The notes: generated by a model from the letters alone, not told the origin. 41,810 nucleotides of DNA from an uncultured Clostridia bacterium (GCA_947631325.1 CANRKX010000011.1:1-41810); one strand, 5' to 3'. Counted from the first letter of the stretch, positions 23,831-33,111 are shown. Translations and numbers: made by a program.

Positions 23831-25432
23831 ATGAAAAAGGCAATAATCGGAATAACGGCTGCCGTAATATGGCTCGTGTGCGTAATAGCTTTTGCAGTGG
23901 CGTCCGCCGATACAAAGGGCTCGGAGCATCAGTTTACTGTTCTGGCGGTGAAAGAGGACTCGGTGATGAATTACAACACCATGCCCGTCTTTCAGCAACT
24001 CGCCGAGGACACGGGCATAGAGGTGAATTGGACGTACAACACGTCTGCGCAGTACAGCAACAATATCGACCCCGTCGGCACAAAGGGGATAGACGCAATA
24101 TATCATTCGGGCTTTTCCAACCTCAAGCTCTATGACTACGGCAGAAGGGGCAGGATTGTCGCGATAGACCAATATCTCGACAGCATGCCCAACTTCTCAA
24201 AGATATTGAAGGATCGCCCCGACATAAAGCAGGCGCTCATATCCCCCGACGGACACATATATTCTCTCCCGAGAGTGGAGGAGATGGGGCTTAAAAGCTA
24301 TCCCAATATACTCTATCTCAACAAGAAATGGGTGGAGAAATTAATGGATGAAGGCGGTCTGCCCGCATTGACTGAGCCCTTGACCAAGGACGACCTTAAA
24401 GACGGGCTCGTACTGTACAGAAAGGACTTTAAAGCCATTTTGCAGGCGTTTAAAGACAATAGCTATATCGGCGACAGCAACAAAGTGCCCCTTTCGTTTG
24501 TAAACGGCAACTGGCAGGGCAACGTCAGCGACCTCATCGCCTCCTTCGGCGTTCCCGAGAACAGGGACCATAAGACCATAGTTAACGGCAAGGTAGTGTT
24601 CACGATAGAGGACGAAAAGTGGTTCAACGCCGTCAAGGAATTGCAGGATTGGTACAGCCGCGGGCTTATAGGCAGCTCGGCGTTCTCACAGACGGACAAC
24701 GAATTTCTCGCAAGGGGGCAGGACGGAAGATACGGCGCCTTCTATTGGTGGGAAAAGGACACGGTGCTTGCAAAGGACATAAGGGACGACTATATAATCG
24801 TCGAACCCCTCAAGGACGACGACGGCAAGCAATATGTCGGCGTGAGCAACGAACTTGAAATAGAAAAGGGCGAGTGCGTCATACTCGACGCCTGCCAGGA
24901 TAAGAAGGGACTTTTGTCCTACTTCGATAAATTCTTCGAGCCCGAATATTCGGCGCAGCTCAACTACGGTTCGATAAAGTCGGGCGCATTCCTCTCGGGG
25001 AAGGTGAACGGAAAGCTCGTTCCCAACGACGACCACGGCGTACAGAGCGCGGACGACTTCAGAATGAAGAACGCGCCATACGGAGTGGTATATCTCACCG
25101 CAGAGGTGTGGGAGAAGTCGGTCGAAATGGAGTCGCGCGCAAAGTTAAGGCTTGAAAACCTCGAAAATTACGTCAAGCCTTTCACCTTCGAGGGGGCGAC
25201 GCCCATTCCCAACTTAAACTATTCTCAGGAAGATCTGATAACTTTAAATACCTATGAATCCTCGCTTGCCAACAACATAGCGAGCTGGTTCACAAAGGCT
25301 ATAACGGGCGGAGCCGTGCCTTCAGAAGATTCGTGGAAGAGCCTTCTCGACACCAACAGGGCTTCTATTGACGCCGTTTTACAGTTGAATCAGAAGGCAT
25401 ATGACAGTTATGTTGCGGCAATAGCCGACTAA
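23831..25432 (+). CDS. Extracellular solute-binding protein of the sugar ABC transporter (LipO/YtcQ-like)
   Basis: A 533-residue binding protein, the usual large size for LplB/YtcP systems. The N-terminal hydrophobic stretch (~4-26) lacks a proper lipobox (the only Cys is mid-helix), so it is either cleaved after AVASA or stays as a membrane anchor; most relatives are lipoproteins. Typical segments are the MNYNTMPVFQQLAEDTGIEVNW opening and a YLNKKWVEKL hinge region near 160. It captures the sugar outside the cell and delivers it to the two permeases encoded just upstream. The ligand is unknown; a fructoside or fructo-oligosaccharide is inferred from context. Confidence 0.9.
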   Translation: MKKAIIGITAAVIWLVCVIAFAVASADTKGSEHQFTVLAVKEDSVMNYNTMPVFQQLAEDTGIEVNWTYNTSAQYSNNIDPVGTKGIDAIYHSGFSNLKLYDYGRRGRIVAIDQYLDSMPNFSKILKDRPDIKQALISPDGHIYSLPRVEEMGLKSYPNILYLNKKWVEKLMDEGGLPALTEPLTKDDLKDGLVLYRKDFKAILQAFKDNSYIGDSNKVPLSFVNGNWQGNVSDLIASFGVPENRDHKTIVNGKVVFTIEDEKWFNAVKELQDWYSRGLIGSSAFSQTDNEFLARGQDGRYGAFYWWEKDTVLAKDIRDDYIIVEPLKDDDGKQYVGVSNELEIEKGECVILDACQDKKGLLSYFDKFFEPEYSAQLNYGSIKSGAFLSGKVNGKLVPNDDHGVQSADDFRMKNAPYGVVYLTAEVWEKSVEMESRAKLRLENLENYVKPFTFEGATPIPNLNYSQEDLITLNTYESSLANNIASWFTKAITGGAVPSEDSWKSLLDTNRASIDAVLQLNQKAYDSYVAAIAD

Positions 25433-25445
25433 ACGGGGTGAGACG

Positions 25446-26132
25446 ATGAAAGGTTTGCGATTAGTGGGTGATTACGCCTTTGAATTTCTCGTTATAACCT
25501 TGCTCGTTGCAGTCTCTGCCCTATCGGTGATATTCTTCGTGCCTATGATAGTCGGCGTTACGGGTTATTTTTCAAACGACATAGATACCCGTCGCTTCAA
25601 GGACGTCTTCACGACTATCGGAAAGAATTGGAAAATATTGATATTTTACACCATCTTCCAGCTCGTGATGATCGTCTTTCCGACACTGAATATCTACTTT
25701 TTCAACACCCATCCCGAAAACGTGAATTACTTTGTGCTCGCGGTGTGCGTCATCGCCCTGTTGGTCGGCGTCGTATATCTCGCGACAGCGCCCACGGTGA
25801 TTGCCAACATGGACGTCAAGTTCCGACAGCTCGTCTATGACGGAATAATGATGCTCTTCGGCTCGCTCTGGCGCAGCGCGGTGTCGGTGCTGATAATAAT
25901 CGGCATAGTCGCGCTCGTGATATTCTATCCCTACGTACTGCCGCTCACGCTGTATGCCGCACCCTTTGCAATATCTCGGCTCATGGCGGAAAACTTTTTA
26001 AAGCTTAAAGCCAAGGCGATGAACACGAGCGTCTTTGAATTAAAAAAGAAGCAAAACGAGGACGACTACCTCGACGAACGGGGCGCGATAAGGCGCGACA
26101 AAAATATGGAGAATAAAGATGAAAAGGACTAA
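25446..26132 (+). CDS. DUF624 (YesL-like) membrane protein
   Basis: A 228-residue integral membrane protein of the YesL/DUF624 family, with about five helices and the hallmark opening that runs from an amphipathic start into ITLLVAVSALSVIFFVPMIVG. The family is almost always found inside LplB/YtcP-type sugar transport operons, including here, but its role is not established. The C-terminal cytoplasmic tail (~190-228) is highly charged and overlaps the next gene by 14 bp. GGGGTGAG is the ribosome site before the ATG. Confidence 0.85.
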   Translation: MKGLRLVGDYAFEFLVITLLVAVSALSVIFFVPMIVGVTGYFSNDIDTRRFKDVFTTIGKNWKILIFYTIFQLVMIVFPTLNIYFFNTHPENVNYFVLAVCVIALLVGVVYLATAPTVIANMDVKFRQLVYDGIMMLFGSLWRSAVSVLIIIGIVALVIFYPYVLPLTLYAAPFAISRLMAENFLKLKAKAMNTSVFELKKKQNEDDYLDERGAIRRDKNMENKDEKD

Positions 26133-27771
26133 ATTATTGGCAATACCCGCGCTTGCGGCTGTCTTGCTTGCAGGATGCGCATCTCAACCCGCGGAGACTA
26201 ACAAGGCGCCCTCCGTCGTTGGGGTAAAGGACTTCGAGTGTCTTGTAAACAGCACGATAGACTTCCTCGACGGAGTTGCCGCGCTCGATATCGAGGACGG
26301 CGATATAACGCCCCTGCTAGATATCGCGATTTCTCCCGAAGTCGAAGTGGATGAAAACGGATTTGCGACTTTCTCCGAAGTCGGTTCCTATACCGTCAAC
26401 TATTCCATTAAGGACAGCGGCGGAAGGGTTGCTACAAAGCGCGCCTATGTGGACGTCGTCGACCGCGAAACCTATAAGACCTTTTTAATTCCCGAGGGCT
26501 TTACAGTGGAGGCGGCGGGGGCTGCCGATATAGTGAAGTGCGGGCTTGAGACGGGCGAATTCAAACTGTCCGCAAAGGGCGGTGTTATCGCCGAAGACGT
26601 TAAATTGAGCCGCTCATATCCCGTAACTTGCGGACTTCAATACATTTTCCGCTTCAACGTCAATTCCAACGTCGCGGGCAAGGTTAAATTTATGGCGGAC
26701 GGCGTGGATTGCGGCGAAGCAACGGTAAACGTGGGCGCAAACGTACTCTCATTCATCCATACCGCAAAGGCGCTCGACAAGGAGACGGGGCGCGACGTAA
26801 AGATAGATATCTGTCTCGGCAGTCTCGGCGACGCAGAGTGGACCGTGGGCAATGTAGAGCTTGAATATCCGCAGGAAGCGGGCACATGGGTAGACCGCGC
26901 CGAAGGACTTTCGTTGGCGGGCAAAGTAATTAACAGAATGGACACCCATGACGGCACGAACGGGCTTGATTGCAACAGCTGGTCAAATGACGGCACGGAC
27001 GCCCATTTCAGGGTTGAAACCCCTGCATCGGACGGCGATATCTGGCGCGGCGGCATGTTCATAAACACCGAAATAGAGATGAAGTCAGGCGTGCAGTATA
27101 AAGTATCGTTCGACCTCGCAAGGGAAAATGACGGAGTTTTGGAAGTGATACTTCAAAATCATCAATGGGATGAGATAAAGTATGTACAGCGTTATACCGC
27201 AGACCTGTTTGAGGGCGACGCTTTGACGGGCTCCTTCTCGGAGACGTTCACCCCCGACGACACTAACAGAGGATCGCTGTGGATATACGTACAGGCGGCG
27301 ACAAATAAAAACGAAATAACCCTCACCAATCTCAAAGTGGAAGAGGAGCTCGGCGCGACGGGAGTAGACATATATGCGGTAGAGGACTATTCCTCAAGCA
27401 AAACGGGAACTTTGACGACGGGCGGCGGCAACTTCAAGATTGTCGGTGACGGCGGCGACGTCGAGGTGATGAGCCCGTCCTTCCCCGTTGCGGGTAGCGG
27501 CGCGAACTATGTTTTGACTTTCAAGGCAAAATCAAGCGCACCCATAAGCATGATAGTGGCAATCCCCGTTGCGGGCGGTTGGGATCCCACAATTTTATGG
27601 CAGCAGATAACGGTGACCGAAGAAGAGACAATCTTCTCATTCGTGTGCAACGGCAATGATTCGGACAGACAGCATAAGGTTGCGTGGCAGATAAACCCGC
27701 TTGAAAGCGGCGTTACCGTCGAGATAACGGACGTAAGGATTTGCTTGAAGAATTCTCAACTAGACAGCTAA
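26119..27771 (+). CDS. Lipoprotein with Ig-like and carbohydrate-binding-type domains
   Basis: A 550-residue lipoprotein with a classical lipobox LAGC (Cys20). Residues ~30-115 read as a cell-wall-type Ig-like domain (VSAL..EDGDITPLLDI, GSYTVNYSIKDSGGRVATKRAYVDV). Two or three beta-sandwich modules follow: about 125-255, 270-405 (DIWRGGMFINTEIEMKSG ... YKVSFDLAREND, a CBM4/9-like pattern) and 415-545. None carries an obvious catalytic motif. Its place directly before two GH32 genes suggests it helps bind the substrate at the cell surface; domain names are by eye. The next ATG begins immediately after its TAA. Confidence 0.75.
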   Translation: MKRTKLLAIPALAAVLLAGCASQPAETNKAPSVVGVKDFECLVNSTIDFLDGVAALDIEDGDITPLLDIAISPEVEVDENGFATFSEVGSYTVNYSIKDSGGRVATKRAYVDVVDRETYKTFLIPEGFTVEAAGAADIVKCGLETGEFKLSAKGGVIAEDVKLSRSYPVTCGLQYIFRFNVNSNVAGKVKFMADGVDCGEATVNVGANVLSFIHTAKALDKETGRDVKIDICLGSLGDAEWTVGNVELEYPQEAGTWVDRAEGLSLAGKVINRMDTHDGTNGLDCNSWSNDGTDAHFRVETPASDGDIWRGGMFINTEIEMKSGVQYKVSFDLARENDGVLEVILQNHQWDEIKYVQRYTADLFEGDALTGSFSETFTPDDTNRGSLWIYVQAATNKNEITLTNLKVEEELGATGVDIYAVEDYSSSKTGTLTTGGGNFKIVGDGGDVEVMSPSFPVAGSGANYVLTFKAKSSAPISMIVAIPVAGGWDPTILWQQITVTEEETIFSFVCNGNDSDRQHKVAWQINPLESGVTVEITDVRICLKNSQLDS

Positions 27772-29136
27772 ATGACAGACAAAATCAAATCGGCAAATAA
27801 CTATATAGAAAAATCGCGGCAGACGGTCAACAACGAGTACAGGCTGAGATATCACATGATGCCGCCAATCGGTTGGCTCAACGACCCCAACGGATTGATA
27901 CGTTTTAACGGCAAATATCACCTTTACTATCAGTTTAATCCCTATGCAAGCGCACCGGGCAAGATGTGTTGGGGGCACTTCGTCTCAGACGACCTCGTCG
28001 ATTACTTTGACGACGGCGTGGCGTTGAAACCCGACATTGAAGACGCAAGCGCCTATTCGGGCGGCGCGATAGAGTGCGACGGAAGGATAAACGCCTACTA
28101 CACCCTGCACAGGGAATATGAGGACGGCAAGAAGACTGAAGAGGTGTACAGGGCGATATCCTCGGCGGGATACAGCTTCGATCAGGGGATAAAGGTCTTT
28201 GAAAACGCGACTTTGCCCGAAAATCTGAGCCGCACCGACTTCCGCGACCCCTGCCCCGTAAAGATAGGCAACACCTTTTATCTCTTCGTCGGCGGCAAGG
28301 ATAAGGAGCTCGATAAGGGAGTAATCGTCGTTCTCCGCGGCAAACTTACCGACAAATTCGAGTATGCTTTCACCTTGGGACCCTACTTCGAGTTGGGCGA
28401 CATGGGCGAGTGCCCTTCCTATTACAGGATAAACGGCAAGGACGTAATAATAGTTTCGGGCTGCAACGTTCCGACGCGCGGCAACGACTTCAAAAACATA
28501 AATTCCAGCGTATTTATAGTCGGCGACATAGATTTTTCGGCAGGAAAGATGAAGGTTGACTTTATACGCGAGATAGACAAGGGCGACTCCTTTTACGCCC
28601 CTCAGTTCATAAGGGGAGCGGCAAGCCCCATAATGATAGGCTGGCTGGAAATGTGGGAGAAAAAATACCCCACAAGGGAGAAAAATCACGGCTGGGTGGG
28701 CGCGTTCACAATCCCCCGCGAAATCTCAATAAGGGGAGGAGAGGTTTTCCAGACCCCCGTAAAGAGCCTTGAAAACTATCTTTCAGACGTCCCCCAAGGC
28801 GTTGTTCCGAAGTGTGCCGATATAATGCTTAGCTTTTCGGGCGAGGGATATATAAAGATAAAGGGCGGCGACGGCGAAGTGGTTGTCGGCAACGACGGCA
28901 ATATATATCTCGACACCAACCTCACCAATAACATGTTCGGCTGCGTCCGCAGGACGGACGGAAGATATAAAGATTGCACCGTCCGCATACTTCTCGACGT
29001 CTCGGGAATAGAGGTATTTGTGGACGGCGGCAGGGAAGTAATAAGCAGCAGAATTTACATTGACGGCGACTACAGTCTCGAGAGGGGCGGCAACGTCTCT
29101 GAAATCCAAATAAAGGAAATAGGTAAAAGACAATGA
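27772..29136 (+). CDS. Glycoside hydrolase family 32 (beta-fructofuranosidase / sucrose-6-phosphate hydrolase type)
   Basis: A 454-residue cytoplasmic GH32 enzyme (no signal peptide) that releases fructose from sucrose, fructo-oligosaccharides or their phosphates. Catalytic residues are visible: nucleophile D38 in WLNDPNG (35-41), transition-state stabiliser D159 in FRDP and acid/base E213 in GECPS. Further family blocks are YHLYYQFNP (~49-57) and YSGGAIECDG (~95-104). The C-terminal ~110 residues form the usual small beta-sandwich. Non-phosphorylated substrate is more likely than sucrose-6-phosphate because uptake here is by ABC transporter, not PTS (inference). The ATG abuts the previous stop and its own stop overlaps the next start. 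Confidence 0.95.
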   Translation: MTDKIKSANNYIEKSRQTVNNEYRLRYHMMPPIGWLNDPNGLIRFNGKYHLYYQFNPYASAPGKMCWGHFVSDDLVDYFDDGVALKPDIEDASAYSGGAIECDGRINAYYTLHREYEDGKKTEEVYRAISSAGYSFDQGIKVFENATLPENLSRTDFRDPCPVKIGNTFYLFVGGKDKELDKGVIVVLRGKLTDKFEYAFTLGPYFELGDMGECPSYYRINGKDVIIVSGCNVPTRGNDFKNINSSVFIVGDIDFSAGKMKVDFIREIDKGDSFYAPQFIRGAASPIMIGWLEMWEKKYPTREKNHGWVGAFTIPREISIRGGEVFQTPVKSLENYLSDVPQGVVPKCADIMLSFSGEGYIKIKGGDGEVVVGNDGNIYLDTNLTNNMFGCVRRTDGRYKDCTVRILLDVSGIEVFVDGGREVISSRIYIDGDYSLERGGNVSEIQIKEIGKRQ

Positions 29137-30656
29137 AAAAGATATGTGCGATCGTTGCTTTGGCTGCGGCGGTATGTCTGGGCGCGGCGGGCTGTGCAAA
29201 ACCCGCAGATGGGTACAATGCCAACGTGTTTCCCGTCTCCACGTCCGAAGAGGGGTTGGACGTCACCATGGGCGACGTTATGCCTTTCTATGACGACGGC
29301 GTGATGAATATCTATCATCTCCGCAACAGCACGGGCTCCAACAGCCTTTTCTATCACCCCATAGCGCGCATAACCACCACCGATTTTATCCACTACACCG
29401 ACGAGGGTATTGCGATAAATTACGCCGATGAAAGTCAGCCGGGGGCAATCAAATCCACCGACACCGCGCTCGGCACTGGTTCATTTATCAAGGGCGCAGA
29501 CGGCACGTATCACGCCTTCTACACGGGGCACAACGACAAGGCGATAGACGAGGGCTTGCCCCATGTCGAAGTCGTCCGTCACGCCACAAGTTCGGACGGT
29601 CAGAAGACTTGGGTGAAGGACGAGGACTTCAAGCTTTACGGCTATGAAAACGACTTCCGCGACCCCTATGTATATCTTGAAAACAACGTCTACTATATGC
29701 TTATAACTACCCGCGATTCGGGCAAAGCCGTCATAAAGAGATATAAGGCGGACTCCCTCAACGCCACTTCGGACGATTGGAAGTTTGTCGATAATTTCTA
29801 CACGAATACAGACGGCGACTACAACATGGAGTGCCCCTCGTATATTGAGTACAACGGATTCTACTATCTCATGTTCAGCGAGCAGGGCAGCACGAACGAA
29901 AGCAGGGTCACTCATTATCTGTATAAGACTTCGGCAGACGACGCCGAATGGAAAAAATTCGAGCGCGACCACATAGACGCGAGCGGCTTCTATGCGGGCA
30001 GACTTGAAAAGGCGGGCGACAAGCTCTATGCCTTTGCATGGTGCGCGCGGCTTGCGGGCGGCACTTCGGGCGCGTTTGACTGGGGCGGCAACCTCGTCAC
30101 CCACGAAATAAGGCAAAATGCCGAGACGGGCGAGCTGTATGCGGTCATGCCCCAGACCTATAAAGAATGTTTCGTCGGGGAGCAGGAATACAAGCTTGTG
30201 AACGGCGATTTGCTGTCATCCTTCTCGTTCGGCGGAGAAAAGTTCGAGGCGTACGGCGTTCAGAAGCTCTCGAAAAAGGTTACGAGAATGAGCTTTACCA
30301 TCGAGGCGAAGGAGTTGAAGGGCAACTTCGGGCTGTCGTTCGGGCTGGACGGCGACTATGATAAGCGTCTCGGAAGCGCGGTCATGGCGTTCGAACCCGA
30401 AAGCGGCAAGGTGACCTGCTATAATGGCGTATCGAGCATATTGCGTTACGGCGCGCCGCTCGCCACCGTTGATTTCAAGTTCGAACAGGACAAGAGCTAT
30501 GCGGCAGACGTAATTATAGACGGCGAAGTCATATCGCTGTATTTAAACGGTGAAGTCGCGCTTACGGCGAGAATTACCGATATGGAAGAAGCCAACTTTG
30601 CATTCTACTCAAACAAAACCAAGGCGGATATACGGGATATAAAGATTTATGAGTAA
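29133..30656 (+). CDS. Surface GH32-like lipoprotein with divergent nucleophile motif
   Basis: A 507-residue lipoprotein (signal peptide ending GAAGC, Cys21), so it acts outside the membrane. The N-terminal five-bladed-propeller region has FRDP (stabiliser D177) and MECPS (acid/base E233) in the right order and spacing for GH32. The usual WMNDPNG nucleophile block is replaced by GDVMPFYDDG (~47-56, D48 the likely nucleophile). The C-terminal ~170 residues are a beta-sandwich. Together with the cytoplasmic GH32 it gives one enzyme on each side of the membrane. Activity is probable but the divergent block leaves specificity open. It overlaps its neighbours by 4 bp and 8 bp. Confidence 0.88.
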   Translation: MKKICAIVALAAAVCLGAAGCAKPADGYNANVFPVSTSEEGLDVTMGDVMPFYDDGVMNIYHLRNSTGSNSLFYHPIARITTTDFIHYTDEGIAINYADESQPGAIKSTDTALGTGSFIKGADGTYHAFYTGHNDKAIDEGLPHVEVVRHATSSDGQKTWVKDEDFKLYGYENDFRDPYVYLENNVYYMLITTRDSGKAVIKRYKADSLNATSDDWKFVDNFYTNTDGDYNMECPSYIEYNGFYYLMFSEQGSTNESRVTHYLYKTSADDAEWKKFERDHIDASGFYAGRLEKAGDKLYAFAWCARLAGGTSGAFDWGGNLVTHEIRQNAETGELYAVMPQTYKECFVGEQEYKLVNGDLLSSFSFGGEKFEAYGVQKLSKKVTRMSFTIEAKELKGNFGLSFGLDGDYDKRLGSAVMAFEPESGKVTCYNGVSSILRYGAPLATVDFKFEQDKSYAADVIIDGEVISLYLNGEVALTARITDMEEANFAFYSNKTKADIRDIKIYE

Positions 30657-31608
30657 ACTCTATTGTATCGGCGAACTTCTAATCGACTTTCAATCGGTGG
30701 GAACGGGTTTAATAAAGGACACAACGCAGTTCGTCAAAAAGGCGGGCGGCGCCCCCGCAAACGTCTGTGTGCAGGCGGTCAAACTCGGGTGTGAGGCGGC
30801 GTATCTGACAAAAGTCGGCAACGACGGTTTTGGGGATTTCCTCATCGAAACTCTCAAAAAAGAGGGGGTGGACACGGGCTATATCTCCAAGGACAGTGAC
30901 CACGACACCTCGCTTGCCTTTGTAAGTTTCACTGAGGACGGCGAGCGTGAGTTCAGCTTTTTCAGAAAGGCGGCGGCGGATCTGTTCTTCACCACGGGCG
31001 ACTTCAAGGACGTCGAATTCTCCGCAGGCGACGTACTCGAATACGGCAGCGTTGCGTTAAAGACCTTCGTTGCAAGGTCTACGCATAAATATCTCATAGA
31101 CAAGGCGAGGGAAGCGGGCGCACTCATATGTTTCGACCCCAATCTCCGTTTCAATCTATGGGAGGACGCGAAGGAATTGAAAAAGGTCGTCAATGAATTT
31201 GCAGTCTTTGCCGACGTAATAAAGGTCGGGGAAGAGGAGCTCGAATTCATAACGGGGCTTAAAGGCAACGAAGCTGAAAGGGCGATGTTCAAGGGCAACT
31301 TGAAAGTTCTCCTTGTCACCAACGGCGGCAAGGGCGCGCGTTTGATACTTGCGGACGGCAGGCGCGCCGACTGCAGCGGCTATAAGGTCAAGGTCGTTGA
31401 CACGACGGGCGCGGGCGATTCCTTCTTCGGCGCGTTCATAGCCCAACTCATCGAGAGGGGCGCAACGCCCGAAAACTTGTCCGAAGGCAAGCTTGCCTTC
31501 ATGCATATGCTCGATTTCGCCTGCAAGTGCGGCGCATACACCACAATGCACTTCGGCGCGATATCTGCAATGGGAAATAAAGAAAATGTCGATAAGGCGG
31601 TAAAATAA
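30649..31608 (+). CDS. PfkB-family carbohydrate kinase, probable fructokinase
   Basis: A 319-residue cytoplasmic kinase of the PfkB/ribokinase family. The GGAPANVCVQAVKLG substrate block (~33-47) and the DTTGAGDSF anion-hole/catalytic motif (251-259, base D257) are intact. It likely phosphorylates fructose freed by the GH32 enzymes, giving fructose-6-phosphate; relatives in sucrose operons are ScrK-type. Sequence alone does not exclude another hexose or 2-keto sugar. It overlaps the GH32-like gene by 8 bp, and the transporter ATPase begins one base after its stop. Confidence 0.88.
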   Translation: MSKLYCIGELLIDFQSVGTGLIKDTTQFVKKAGGAPANVCVQAVKLGCEAAYLTKVGNDGFGDFLIETLKKEGVDTGYISKDSDHDTSLAFVSFTEDGEREFSFFRKAAADLFFTTGDFKDVEFSAGDVLEYGSVALKTFVARSTHKYLIDKAREAGALICFDPNLRFNLWEDAKELKKVVNEFAVFADVIKVGEEELEFITGLKGNEAERAMFKGNLKVLLVTNGGKGARLILADGRRADCSGYKVKVVDTTGAGDSFFGAFIAQLIERGATPENLSEGKLAFMHMLDFACKCGAYTTMHFGAISAMGNKENVDKAVK

Positions 31609-31609
31609 A

Positions 31610-32932
31610 ATGGCATCTGTTAAGCTTATAAACGTAAACAAAGTATATGACGGCGGCGTTCATGCGGTACACGACTTCTCTATTGATATAAAGGACAGAG
31701 AATTCATCGTTTTCGTCGGACCGTCGGGCTGCGGTAAGTCTACCACTCTCCGCATGATAGCAGGTCTCGAAGAGATATCATATGGCGAGTTCTATATAGA
31801 CGACGTGCTTATGAACAGCGCCGCACCCAAGGACAGGGACATTGCAATGGTATTCCAGAGCTATGCGCTCTACCCGCAGATGACCGTCTATAACAACATG
31901 GCGTACGCTTTAAAACTTCGCAAAGTGCCCAAGGAAGAGATAGACAGGCGCGTCCGCGAAGCCGCGGCAATATTGAAACTTACGCCCTACCTCGACAGAA
32001 AGCCCCGCGCTCTCTCGGGCGGTCAAAGGCAGAGGGTTGCGTTGGGCAGATCGATAGTCCGCCGCCCCAAGGTGTTCCTTATGGACGAGCCGCTCTCCAA
32101 CCTCGACGCAAAGCTTCGCGTGGCGATGAGAAGCGAAATAGTGCGCATACACGAGGAAGTCGGCGCAACCACAATCTACGTCACCCACGACCAGATTGAA
32201 GCAATGACGATGGCGTCGCGCATAGTCGTCATGAAGGACGGCTTTATCCAGCAGATAGGCACGCCCAACGAGGTGTATCAGCACCCCGCAAACCTCTTCG
32301 TCGCGGGATTTATTGGCACACCCGCAATGAATTTCCTTTATGGAAAGCTGGGCGAGGACGTATTTGCTATCAACGGAACAGACCAAAAACTCAAAATGCT
32401 TCCCGATCAGAAGGAGCTTTTGAAAAATTATGTCGGGCACGGCATGGTATACGGCATCCGCCCCGAAAATCTCATCTATGAAAAGGACGAGAGGTTTGAA
32501 AAGTTCAAGGATACGTCGTTTGAAATGGAGGTCGGCATAGTCGAACTTCTCGGCGATATTTTGAACGTACACGGCAAGACGGGCGACGCGGACGTTATAA
32601 TCAAAATGCCCAACAAGTACTCCGTGAAAGAGGGCGACGTGATAAGAGTGGCGGTGGAGCACGGCTATGAGCGTTTCTTCAACGAGACCACGACAAAGGC
32701 AATTACCCCCGATTATTGCGAGTATGAAGAGATTGTCGTCACCAAGTCGCTCGACGAGGACAACGTTACGATAATCGAACAGAAGAAAGGCAGCTTGTTC
32801 TCCAAGGCGTTCGGCGCGATAAAGGGCAAACTGAAGGGCAAAAAACAGCAGCCCGCAGAAGATTCCGACAAGCAACCCGCAGAAGAATCCTCGGAAGAGC
32901 CCTCCCCCAAGCAAGAAGCCGAGAAAATGTAG
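31610..32932 (+). CDS. MsmK/UgpC-type sugar ABC transporter ATPase with extra C-terminal tail
   Basis: A 440-residue ATPase that would power the permease pair. Walker A GPSGCGKST (37-45), signature LSGGQ (135-139) and Walker B VFLMDE (155-160) are intact; residues ~240-365 form the regulatory OB-fold domain of the CUT1 family. Relatives are about 370 residues; here ~60 more follow, first hydrophobic/basic (SLFSKAFGAIKGKLKGKK) then Glu/Pro/Ser-rich, apparently disordered. The gene ends the fructoside operon, followed by a hairpin at 32961. Many clostridial LplB systems lack their own ATPase and share an MsmK; this one may also serve other importers. Confidence 0.93.
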   Translation: MASVKLINVNKVYDGGVHAVHDFSIDIKDREFIVFVGPSGCGKSTTLRMIAGLEEISYGEFYIDDVLMNSAAPKDRDIAMVFQSYALYPQMTVYNNMAYALKLRKVPKEEIDRRVREAAAILKLTPYLDRKPRALSGGQRQRVALGRSIVRRPKVFLMDEPLSNLDAKLRVAMRSEIVRIHEEVGATTIYVTHDQIEAMTMASRIVVMKDGFIQQIGTPNEVYQHPANLFVAGFIGTPAMNFLYGKLGEDVFAINGTDQKLKMLPDQKELLKNYVGHGMVYGIRPENLIYEKDERFEKFKDTSFEMEVGIVELLGDILNVHGKTGDADVIIKMPNKYSVKEGDVIRVAVEHGYERFFNETTTKAITPDYCEYEEIVVTKSLDEDNVTIIEQKKGSLFSKAFGAIKGKLKGKKQQPAEDSDKQPAEESSEEPSPKQEAEKM

Positions 32933-32960
32933 AAAATGAATGATAACTTTATGATATAAT

Positions 32961-32993
32961 AAGCCGCGGCGCACCCGTAAAGCGCCGCGGCTT
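32961..32993 (+). terminator. Hairpin ending the fructoside operon
   Basis: A 12-bp stem, AAGCCGCGGCGC (32961-32972), pairs with GCGCCGCGGCTT (32982-32993) around a 9-nt loop; TTTAT follows. It lies 28 bp beyond the ATPase stop. Confidence 0.8.
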
Positions 32994-32997
32994 TATA

Positions 32998-33064
32998 TTG
33001 CCTGCTTTAAGCGTAAAATAACCCCCAGTAGTACTGGGGGTTATTTTACGCTTAAAGCAGGCAA
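32998..33064. repeat. Perfect 67-bp palindrome
   Basis: Two 33-bp arms (32998-33030 and 33032-33064) are exact reverse complements around one central G at 33031. The inner part is CCCCCAGTA/TACTGGGGG; the outer part includes TTTAAGCGTAAAATAA. It lies between convergent operons. The strand is arbitrary, and A-rich sequence after the right arm gives no T-run on the + strand. Confidence 0.9.
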
Positions 33065-33069
33065 AAAGT

Positions 33070-33111
33070 CAGTTCAACATTGAGAAAAAATGTTGAACTG
33101 ATGTTGAACTG
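33070..33111. repeat. Inverted plus direct 11-bp repeat
   Basis: CAGTTCAACAT (33070-33080) is inverted as ATGTTGAACTG (33090-33100), which is immediately repeated in direct orientation (33101-33111). The result is two alternative stem-loops for one left arm. Confidence 0.8.

Noticed and set aside
31910-32974. 354-codon frame antisense to the ABC ATPase
   Set aside because: The + strand has complete Walker and signature motifs; the antisense product has no recognisable domain.
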